Origin: Paragordius varius
Taxonomy: Eukaryota; Nematomorpha
Direction: 5' to 3'
DNA: 64,000 nucleotides
Assembly: GCA_964247055.1 (NCBI GenBank)
Contig: OZ176054.1
Span: 930,001-994,000 of the forward strand
Each line of letters starts with the position of its first letter. Within the stretch, counting starts at the first letter, position 1. The notes beneath the pieces were generated by a model. The model did not search any database and was not told the origin of the DNA. It saw nothing but the letters and a program-made list of their open reading frames with translations. Below, in pieces: positions 51,830-63,259 of the stretch. The position numbers and the translations under genes were made by a program.

Positions 51830-53703
51830 CTTTAAAAAATGTATAAAACTAGTCGCATCAATACTCAAGTAAAACTTTGTCCTTAATCGGATATTGGTTG
51901 CCGGTAAAGAAAATTTTTTTTATCATTCTCCTATTAAGACTACATCAAAATATAGAGATAGTTTGACAAACTCTTTCATATCCGATTTTTACAACGATAC
52001 TTTAAAAATTAATATATTAAACTAGTCGCATCAATACTCAAGTTAAACTTTGTCCTTAAAAATCGGATATTGGTCACCGGTGAACAAAACGAATTTTTAT
52101 ACATTCTCTTAGTAAGACTACATCAAAATATAGAGATAGTTTGACAAACTCTTTCATATCCGATTTTTACAACGATACTTTAAAAATTAATGTATAGAAC
52201 TAGTCGCGTTATACTTTGTCCTAAAAATTCGTATATTGATCACCGGTGAACAAAATTATTTTTTACAACATTCTCTTGGTAGGACTACATCAAAATATAG
52301 AGATAGTTTGACAAACTCTTTCATATCCGATTTTTACAACGATACTTTAAAAAATGTATAAAACTAGTCGCATCAATACTCAAGTAAAACTTTGTCCTTA
52401 ATCGGATATTGGTTGCCGGTAAAGAAAATTTTTTTTATCATTCTCTTATTAAGACTACATCAAAATATAGAGATAGTTTGACAAACTCTTTCATATCCGA
52501 TTTTTACAACGATACTTTAAAAATTAATATATTAAACTAGTCGCATCAATACTCAAGTTAAACTTTGTCCTTAAAAATCGGATATTGGTCACCGGTGAAC
52601 AAAACGAATTTTTATACATTCTCTTAGTAAGACTACATCAAAATATAGAGATAGTTTGACAAATTCTTTCATATCCAATTTTTACAACGATACTTTAAAA
52701 ATTAATGTATAGAACTAGTCGCGTTAAACTTTGTCCTAAAAATTCGTATATTGATCACCGGTGAACAAAACTATTTTTTATACATTCTCTTAGTAAGACT
52801 ACATCAAAATATAGAGATAGTTTGACAAACTCTTTCATATCCGATTTTTACAACGATACTTTAAAAATTAATGTATAGAACTAGTCGCGTTATACTTTGT
52901 CCTAAAAATTCATATTGATCACCGGTGAACAAAATTATTTTTTATACATTCTCTTTGTAAGACTACAACAAAATATAGAGATAGTTTGACAAACTCTTTC
53001 ATATCCGATTTTTACAACGATACTTTAAAAATTCATGTATAAAACTAGTCGCATCAATACTCAAGTTAAACTTTGTCCTTAAAAATCGGATATTGGTCAC
53101 CGGTGAACAAAACTATTTTTTATACATTCTCTTAGTAAGACTACATCAAAATATAGGTTTGACAAACTCTTTCATATCCGATTTTTACAACGATACTTTA
53201 AAAATTAATGTATAGAACTAGTCGCGTTATACTTTGTCCTAAAAATTCATATTGATCACCGGTGAACAAAATTATTTTTTATACATTCTCTTATTAAGAC
53301 TACAACAATATATAGAGATAGATTGACAAACTCTTTCATATCCGATTTTTACAACGATACTTTAAAAATTCATGTATAAAACTAGTCGCATCAATACTCA
53401 AGTTAAACTTGTCCTTAAAAATCGGATATTGGTCGCCGGTGAACAAAACTATTTTTTATACGTTCTCTTAGTAAGACTACATCAAAATATAGAGATAGTT
53501 TGACAAACTCTTTCATATCCGATTTTTACAACGATACTTTAAAAATTAATGTATAGAACTAGTCGCGTTATACTTTGTCCTAAAAATTCGTATATTGATC
53601 ACCGGTGAACAAAATTATTTTTTACAACATTCTCTTAGTAGGACTACATCAAAATATAGAGATAGTTTGACAAACTCTTTCATATCCGATTTTTACAACG
53701 ATA
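51830..53703 (+). repeat. Short and 8-mer forms of the V6'/V8' HOR
   Basis: V6', V8', S (51830-52344) is a 3-mer unit of 515 bp, followed by an 8-mer (52345-53703, 1359 bp) in which an Lttcatg head is fused to the ATATAGGTTTGAC tail at 53023. Confidence 0.85.
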
Positions 53704-53873
53704 CTTTAAAAAATGTATAAAACTAGTCGCATCAATACTCAAGTAAAACTTTGTCCTTAATCGGATATTGGTTGCCGGTAAAGAAAATTTTTTTTATCAT
53801 TCTCTTATTAAGACTACATCAAAATATAGAGATAGTTTGACAAACTCTTTCATATCCGATTTTTACAACGATA
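53704..53873 (+). repeat. V6' monomer exemplar (170 bp)
   Basis: V6 derivative with GTCCTTAATCGGATATTGG (loss of part of the A tract, so the 14-bp right arm is gone), GGTTGCCGGTAAAG, an AAAATTTTTTTTATC junction and CTCTTATTAAG. Copies begin at 48569, 51830, 52345, 53704, 55228, 56747 and 57924 and set the phase of the 9-mer HOR in that zone. Confidence 0.87.
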
Positions 53874-56746
53874 CTTTAAAAATTAATATATTAAACTAGT
53901 CGCATCAATACTCAAGTTAAACTTTGTCCTTAAAAATCGGATATTGGTCACCGGTGAACAAAACGAATTTTTATACATTCTCTTAGTAAGACTACATCAA
54001 AATATAGAGATAGTTTGACAAATTCTTTCATATCCAATTTTTACAACGATACTTTAAAAATTAATGTATAGAACTAGTCGCGTTAAACTTTGTCCTAAAA
54101 ATTCGTATATTGATCACCGGTGAACAAAACTATTTTTTATACATTCTCTTAGTAAGACTACATCAAAATATAGAGATAGTTTGACAAACTCTTTCATATC
54201 CGATTTTTACAACGATACTTTAAAAATTAATGTATAGAACTAGTCGCGTTATACTTTGTCCTAAAAATTCATATTGATCACCGGTGAACAAAATTATTTT
54301 TTATACATTCTCTTTGTAAGACTACAACAAAATATAGAGATAGTTTGACAAACTCTTTCATATCCGATTTTTACAACGATACTTTAAAAATTAATGTATA
54401 GAACTAGTCGCGTTAAACTTTGTCCTAAAAATTCGTATAGTGATCACCGGTGAACAAAATTATTTTTTATACATTCTCTTAGTAAGACTACAACAAAATA
54501 TAGAGATAGTTTGACAAACTCTTTCATATCCGATTTTTACAACGATACTTTAAAATTAATGTATAAAACTAGTCGCATCAATACTCAAGTTAAACTTTGT
54601 CCTTAAAAATCGGATATTGGTCACCGGTGAACAAAACTATTTTTTATACATTCTCTTAGTAAGACTACATCAAAATATAGGTTTGACAAACTCTTTCATA
54701 TCCGATTTTTACAACGATACTTTAAAAATTAATGTATAGAACTAGTCGCGTTATACTTTGTCCTAAAAATTCATATTGATCACCGGTGAACAAAATTATT
54801 TTTTATACATTCTCTTAGTAAGACTACAACAATATATAGAGATAGATTGACAAACTCTTTCATATCCGATTTTTACAACGATACTTTAAAAATTCATGTA
54901 TAAAACTAGTCGCATCAATACTCAAGTTAAACTTGTCCTTAAAAATCGGATATTGGTCGCCGGTGAACAAAACTATTTTTTATACGTTCTCTTAGTAAGA
55001 CTACATCAAAATATAGAGATAGTTTGACAAACTCTTTCATATCCGATTTTTACAACGATACTTTAAAAATTAATGTATAGAACTAGTCGCGTTATACTTT
55101 GTCCTAAAAATTCGTATATTGATCACCGGTGAACAAAATTATTTTTTACAACATTCTCTTAGTAGGACTACATCAAAATATAGAGATAGTTTGACAAACT
55201 CTTTCATATCCGATTTTTACAACGATACTTTAAAAAATGTATAAAACTAGTCGCATCAATACTCAAGTAAAACTTTGTCCTTAATCGGATATTGGTTGCC
55301 GGTAAAGAAAATTTTTTTTATCATTCTCTTATTAAGACTACATCAAAATATAGAGATAGTTTGACAAACTCTTTCATATCCGATTTTTACAACGATACTT
55401 TAAAAATTAATATATTAAACTAGTCGCATCAATACTCAAGTTAAACTTTGTCCTTAAAAATCGGATATTGGTCACCGGTGAACAAAACGAATTTTTATAC
55501 ATTCTCTTAGTAAGACTACATCAAAATATAGAGATAGTTTGACAAATTCTTTCATATCCAATTTTTACAACGATACTTTAAAAATTAATGTATAGAACTA
55601 GTCGCGTTAAACTTTGTCCTAAAAATTCGTATATTGATCACCGGTGAACAAAACTATTTTTTATACATTCTCTTAGTAAGACTACATCAAAATATAGAGA
55701 TAGTTTGACAAACTCTTTCATATCCGATTTTTACAACGATACTTTAAAAATTAATGTATAGAACTAGTCGCGTTATACTTTGTCCTAAAAATTCATATTG
55801 ATCACCGGTGAACAAAATTATTTTTTATACATTCTCTTTGTAAGACTACAACAAAATATAGAGATAGTTTGACAAACTCTTTCATATCCGATTTTTACAA
55901 CGATACTTTAAAAATTAATGTATAGAACTAGTCGCGTTAAACTTTGTCCTAAAAATTCGTATAGTGATCACCGGTGAACAAAATTATTTTTTATACATTC
56001 TCTTAGTAAGACTACAACAAAATATAGAGATAGTTTGACAAACTCTTTCATATCCGATTTTTACAACGATACTTTAAAATTAATGTATAAAACTAGTCGC
56101 ATCAATACTCAAGTTAAACTTTGTCCTTAAAAATCGGATATTGGTCACCGGTGAACAAAACTATTTTTTATACATTCTCTTAGTAAGACTACATCAAAAT
56201 ATAGGTTTGACAAACTCTTTCATATCCGATTTTTACAACGATACTTTAAAAATTAATGTATAGAACTAGTCGCGTTATACTTTGTCCTAAAAATTCATAT
56301 TGATCACCGGTGAACAAAATTATTTTTTATACATTCTCTTAGTAAGACTACAACAATATATAGAGATAGATTGACAAACTCTTTCATATCCGATTTTTAC
56401 AACGATACTTTAAAAATTCATGTATAAAACTAGTCGCATCAATACTCAAGTTAAACTTGTCCTTAAAAATCGGATATTGGTCGCCGGTGAACAAAACTAT
56501 TTTTTATACGTTCTCTTAGTTACATCAAAATATAGAGATAGTTTGACAAACTCTTTCATATCCGATTTTTACAACGATACTTTAAAAATTAATGTATAGA
56601 ACTAGTCGCGTTATACTTTCTCCTAAAAATTCGTATATTGATCACCGGTGAACAAAATTATTTTTTACAACATTCTCTTAGTAGGACTACATCAAAATAT
56701 AGAGATAGTTTGACAAACTCTTTCATATCCGATTTTTACAACGATA
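53704..56746 (+). repeat. 9-mer HOR, two tandem copies (1524 and 1519 bp)
   Basis: Copies 53704-55227 and 55228-56746. Order V6', V8', S with AAAACTATT, S-ttcatattg (CTCTTTGTAAG), S-tatagtg, L with ATATAGGTTTGAC, S-ttcatattg (CAATATATAG), Lttcatg (AAACTTG, TATACGTTC), S with TTTTTTACAAC. It contains three S units in a row. Copy 2 lacks AAGAC in its Lttcatg (CTTAGTTACATC). Confidence 0.9.
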
Positions 56747-59120
56747 CTTTAAAAAATGTATAAAACTAGTCGCATCAATACTCAAGTAAAACTTTGTCCT
56801 TGATCGGATATTGGTTGCCGGTAAAGAAAATTTTTTTTATCATTCTCTTATTAAGACTACATCAAAATATAGAGATAGTTTGACAAACTCTTTCATATCC
56901 GATTTTTACAACGATACTTTAAAAATTAATATATTAAACTAGTCGCATCAATACTCAAGTTAAACTTTGTCCTTAAAAATCGGATATTGGTCACCGGTGA
57001 ACAAAACGAATTTTTATACATTCTCTTAGTAAGACTACATCAAAATATAGAGATAGTTTGACAAATTCTTTCATATCCAATTTTTACAACGATACTTTAA
57101 AAATTAATGTATAGAACTAGTCGCGTTAAACTTTGTCCTAAAAATTCATATTGATCACCGGTGAACAAAATTATTTTTTATACATTCTCTTTGTAAGACT
57201 ACAACAAAATATAGAGATAGTTTGACAAACTCTTTCATATCCGATTTTTACAACGATACTTTAAAAATTAATGTATAGAACTAGTCGCGTTAAACTTTGT
57301 CCTAAAAATTCGTATAGTGATCACCGGTGAACAAAATTATTTTTTATACATTCTCTTAGTAAGACTACAACAAAATATAGAGATAGTTTGACAAACTCTT
57401 TCATATCCGATTTTTACAACGATACTTTAAAATTAATGTATAAAACTAGTCGCATCAATACTCAAGTTAAACTTTGTCCTTAAAAATCGGATATTGGTCA
57501 CCGGTGAACAAAACTATTATACATTCTCTTAGTAAGACTACATCAAAATATAGGTTTGACAAACTCTTTCATATCCGATTTTTACAACGATACTTTAAAA
57601 ATTAATGTATAGAACTAGTCGCGTTATACTTTGTCCTAAAAATTCATATTGATCACCGGTGAACAAAACTATTTTTTATACGTTCTCTTAGTAAGACTAC
57701 ATCAAAATATAGAGATAGTTTGACAAACTCTTTCATATCCGATTTTTACAACGATACTTTAAAAATTAATGTATAGAACTAGTCGCGTTATACTTTGTCC
57801 TAAAAATTCGTATATTGATCACCGGTGAACAAAATTATTTTTTACAACATTCTCTTAGTAGGACTACATCAAAATATAGAGATAGTTTGACAAACTCTTT
57901 CATATCCGATTTTTACAACGATACTTTAAAAAATGTATAAAACTAGTCGCATCAATACTCAAGTAAAACTTTGTCCTTAATCGGATATTGGTTGCCGGTA
58001 AAGAAAATTTTTTTTATCATTCTCTTATTAAGACTACATCAAAATATAGAGATAGTTTGACAAACTCTTTCATATCCGATTTTTACAACGATACTTTAAA
58101 AATTAATATATTAAACTAGTCGCATCAATACTCAAGTTAAACTTTGTCCTTAAAAATCGGATATTGGTCACCGGTGAACAAAACGAATTTTTATACATTC
58201 TCTTAGTAAGACTACATCAAAATATAGAGATAGTTTGACAAATTCTTTCATATCCAATTTTTACAACGATACTTTAAAAATTAATGTATAGAACTAGTCG
58301 CGTTAAACTTTGTCCTAAAAATTCGTATATTGATCACCGGTGAACAAAACTATTTTTTATACATTCTCTTAGTAAGACTACATCAAAATATAGAGATAGT
58401 TTGACAAACTCTTTCATATCCGATTTTTACAACGATACTTTAAAAATTAATGTATAGAACTAGTCGCGTTATACTTTGTCCTAAAAATTCATATTGATCA
58501 CCGGTGAACAAAATTATTTTTTATACATTCTCTTTGTAAGACTACAACAAAATATAGAGATAGTTTGACAAACTCTTTCATATCTGATTTTTACAACGAT
58601 ACTTTAAAAATTCATGTATAAAACTAGTCGCATCAATACTCAAGTTAAACTTGTCCTTAAAAATCGAATATTGGTCGCCGGTGAACAAAACTATTTTTTA
58701 TACGTTCTCTTAGTAAGACTACATCAAAATATAGAGATAGTTTGACAAACTCTTTCATATCCGATTTTTACAACGATACTTTAAAAATTAATGTATAGAA
58801 CTAGTCGCGTTATACTTTGTCCTAAAAATTCGTATATTGATCACCGGTGAACAAAATTATTTTTTACAACATTCTCTTAGTAGGACTACATCAAAATATA
58901 GAGATAGTTTGACAAACTCTTTCATATCCGATTTTTACAACGATACTTTAAAAAATGTATAAAACTAGTCGCATCAATACTCAAGTAAAACTTTGTCGTT
59001 AAAAATCGGATATTGGTCACCGGTGAACAAAACGAATTTTTATACATTCTCTTAGTAAGACTACATCAAAATATAGAGATAGTTTGACAAATTCTTTCAT
59101 ATCCAATTTTTACAACGAAA
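56747..59120 (+). repeat. 7-mer derivative and end of the V6'/V8' HOR
   Basis: 56747-57923 (1177 bp) has lost two monomers: one S pair is fused at 57095, and an S head is fused to the Lttcatg tail at 57591. 57924-59120 continues as V6', V8', S, S-ttcatattg, Lttcatg, S and a V6'/V8' chimera at 58946 that matches the one at 49590. Confidence 0.87.
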
Positions 59121-59808
59121 CTTTAAAAATTAATGTATAGAACTAGTCGCGTTAAACTTTGTCCTAAAAATTCGTATATTGATCACCGGTGAACAAAATT
59201 ATTTTTTATACATTCTCTTAGTAAGACTACAACAAAATATAGAGATAGTTTGACAAACTCTTTCATATCCGATTTTTACAACGATACTTTAAAAATTAAT
59301 GTATAAAACTAGTCCCATCAATACTCAAGTTTAACTTTGTCCTTAAAAATCGGATATTGGTCACCGGTGAACAAAATTATTTTTTATACATTCTCTTATT
59401 AAGACTACATCAAAATATAGAGATAGTTTGACAAACTCTTTCATATCCGATTTTTACAACGATACTTTTAAAATTAATATATTAAACTAGTCGCATCAAT
59501 ACTCAAGTTAAACTTTGTCCTTAAAAATCGGATATTGGTCACCGGTGAACAAAACTATTTTTTATACATTCTCTTAGTAAGACTACATCAAAATATAGAG
59601 ATAGTTTGAGAAACTCTTTCATATCCGATTTTTACAACCATACTTTAAAAATTAATGTATAGAACTAGTCGTGTTAAACTTTGTCCTAAAAATTCGTATA
59701 TTGATCACCGGTGAACAAAATTATTTTTTATACATTCTCTTAGTAAGACTACAACAAAATATAGAGATAGTTTGACAAACTCTTTCATATCCGATTTTTA
59801 CAACGATA
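59121..59808 (+). repeat. S, Lccc, V2, S segment
   Basis: Return to the older types. V2 here has GTTTGAGAAAC and ACAACCATAC, the same rare pair as 31544; the last S reads GTCGTGTTAAAC. Confidence 0.87.
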
Positions 59809-61873
59809 CTTTAAAAATTCATGTATAAAACTAGTCGCATCAATACTCAAGTTAAACTTTGTCCTTAAAAATCGGATATTGGTCGCCGGTGAACAAAACT
59901 ATTTTTTATACATTCTCTTAGTAAGACTACATCAAAATATAGAGATAGTTTGACAAACTCTTTCATATCCGATTTTTACAACGATACTTTAAAAATCAAT
60001 GTATAAAACTAGTCGCGTTAAACTTTGTCCTAAAAATTGGGATATTGATTACCGGTGAACAAAATTATTTTTTATACATTCTCTTAGTAAGACTACAACA
60101 AAATATAGAGATAGTTTGACAAACTCTTTCATATCCGATTTTTACAACGATACTTTAAAAATTAATGTATAAAACTAGTCGCATCAATACTCAAGTTAAA
60201 CTTTGTCCTTAAAAATCGGATATTGGTCGCCGGTGAACAAAACTATTTTTTATACATTCTCTTAGTAAGACTACATCAAAATATAGAGATAGTTTGACAA
60301 ACTCTTTCATATCCGATTTTTACAACGATACTTTAAAAATTAATGTATAAAACTAGTCGCGTTAAACTTTGTCCTAAAAATTCGGATATTGATCACCGGT
60401 GAACAAAATTATTTTTTATACATTCTCTTAGTAAGACTACAACAAAATATAGAGATAGTTGAACAAACTCTTTCATATCCGATTTTTACAACGATACTTT
60501 AAAAATTAATGTATAAAACTAGTCGCATCAATAATCAAGTTAAACTTTGTCCTTAAAAATCGGATATTGGTCGCCGGTGAACAAAACTATTTTTTATACA
60601 TTCTCTTAGTAAGACTACATCAAAATATAGAGATAGTTTGACAAACTCTTTCATATCCGATTTTTACAACGATACTTTAAAAATCAATGTATAAAACTAG
60701 TCGCGTTAAACTTTGTCCTAAAAATTGGGATATTGATTACCGGTGAACAAAATTATTTTTTATACATTCTCTTAGTAAGACTACAACAAAATATAGAGAT
60801 AGTTTGACAAACTCTTTCATATCCTTATTTTTACAACGATACTTTAAAAATTAATGTATAAAACTAGTCGCATCAATACTCAAGTTAAACTTTGTCCTTA
60901 AAAATCGGATATTGGTCGCCGGTGAACAAAACTATTTTTTATACATTCTCTTAGTAAGACTACATCAAAATATAGAGATAGTTTGACAAACTCTTTCATA
61001 TCCGATTTTTACAACGATACTTTAAAAATTAATGTATTAAACTAGTCGCGTTAAACTTTGTCCTAAAAATTCGGATATTGATCACCGGTGAACAAAATTA
61101 TTTTTTATACATTCTCTTAGTAAGACTACAACAAAATATAGAGATAGTTGAACAAACTCTTTCATATCCGATTTTTACAACGATACTTTAAAAATTCATG
61201 TATAAAACTAGTCGCATCAATACTCAAGTTAAACTTTGTCCTTAAAAATCGGATATTGGTCGCCGGTGAACAAAACTATTTTTTATACATTATCTTAGTA
61301 AGACTACATCAAAATATAGAGATAGTTTGACAAACTCTTTCATATCCGATTTTTACAACGATACTTTAAAAATCAATGTATAAAACTAGTCGCGTTAAAC
61401 TTTGTCCTAAAAATTGGGATATTGATTACCGGTGAACAAAATTATTTTTTATACATTCTCTTAGTAAGACTACAACAAAATATAGAGATAGTTTGACAAA
61501 CTCTTTCATATCCGATTTTTACAACGATACTTTAAAAATTAATGTATAAAACTAGTTGCATCAATACTCAAGTTAAACTTTGTCCTTAAAAATCGGATAT
61601 TGGTCGCCGGTGAACAAAACTATTTTTTATACATTCTCTTAGTAAGACTACATCAAAATATAGAGATAGTTTGACAAACTCTTTCATATCCGATTTTTAC
61701 AACGATACTTTAAAAATTAATGTATAAAACTAGTCGCGTTAAACTTTGTCCTAAAAATTCGGATATTGATCACCGGTGAACAAAATTATTTTTTATACAT
61801 TCTCTTAGTAAGACTACAACAAAATATAGAGATAGTTGAACAAACTCTTTCATATCCGATTTTTACAACGATA
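59809..61873 (+). repeat. 4-mer HOR, three tandem copies (about 688 bp each)
   Basis: Starts at 59809, 60497 and 61186. Order L with GGTCGCC (Lttcatg in copies 1 and 3), S-tcaatg, L with GGTCGCC, S-gttgaac; lengths 688, 689 and 688. It is strict L-S alternation, the simplest HOR in the window. Copy 2 has ATAATCAAG and a one-base insertion in CATATCCTTATTTTTAC. Confidence 0.92.
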
Positions 61874-63259
61874 CTTTTAAAATTAATATATTAAACTAGT
61901 CGCATCAATACTCAAGTTAAACTTTGTCCTTAAAAATCGGATATTGGTCACCGGTGAACAAAACTATTTTTTATACATTCTCTTAGTAAGACTACATCAA
62001 AATATAGAGATAGTTTGACAAACTCTTTCATATCCGATTTTTACAACCATACTTTAAAAATTAATGTATAGAACTAGTCGCGTTAAACTTTGTCCTAAAA
62101 ATTCGTATATTGATCACCGGTGAACAAAATTATTTTTTATACATTCTCTTAGTAAGACTACAATAAAGTATAGAGATAGTTTGACAAACTCTTTCATCCG
62201 ATTTTTACAACGATACTTTAAAAATTAATGTATAAAACTAGTCGCATCAATACTCAAGTTAAACTTTGTCCTTAAAAATCGGATATTGGTCACCGGTGAA
62301 CAAAACTATTTTTTATACATTCTTTTAGTAAGACTACATCAAAATATAGAGATAGTTTGACAAACTCTTTCATATCCGATTTTTACAACGATACTTTAAA
62401 AATTAATGTATAGAACTAGTCGCGTTAAACTTTGTCCTAAAAATTCGTATATTGATCACCGGTGAACAAAATTATTTTTTATACATTCTCTTAGTAAGAC
62501 TACAACAAAATATAGAGATAGTTTGACAAACTCTTTCATATCCGATTTTTACAACGATACTTTAAAAATTAATGTATAAAACTAGTCGCATCAATACTCA
62601 AGTTAAACTTTGTCCTTAAAAATCGGATATTGGTCGCCGGTGAACAAAACTATTTTTTATACATTCTCTTAGTAAGACTACAACAAAATATAGAGATAGT
62701 TTGACAAACTCTTTCATATCCGATTTTTACAACGATACTTTAAAAATTAATGTATAAAACTAGTCGCATCAATACTCAAGTTAAACTTTGTCCTTAAAAA
62801 TCGGATATTGGTCGCCGGTGAACAAAATTATTTTTTATACATTCTCTTAGTAAGACTACATCAAAATATAGAGATAGTTTGACAAACTCTTTCATATCCG
62901 ATTTTTACAACGATACTTTAAAAATTAATGTATAAAACTAGTCGCGTTAAACTTTGTCCTAAAAATTCGGATATTGATCACCGGTGAACAAAATTATTTT
63001 TTATACATTCTCTTAGTAAGACTACAACAAAATATAGAGATAGTTGAACAAACTCTTTCATATCCGATTTTTACAACGATACTTTAAAAATTAATGTATA
63101 AAACTAGTCGCATCAATACTCAAGTTAAACTTTGTCCTTAAAAATCGGATATTGGTCACCGGTGAACAAAATTATTTTTTATACATTCTCTTATTATGAC
63201 TACATCAAAATATAGATATAGTTTGACAAACTCTTTCATATCCGATTTTTACAACGATA
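61874..63259 (+). repeat. Mixed alternating units
   Basis: V2 (ACAACCATAC), S with TTTCATCCG, L, S, two L units in a row (62560 with ACAACAAAAT and 62738 with AAAATTATT), S-gttgaac, L with ATTATG. The last pair matches the lead-in to V5 in the 10-mer HOR. Confidence 0.85.

Noticed and set aside
61148-61330. Open reading frame of 60 codons
   Set aside because: A third chance frame across an S-gttgaac/Lttcatg junction; no start context, domain or neighbouring gene supports it.
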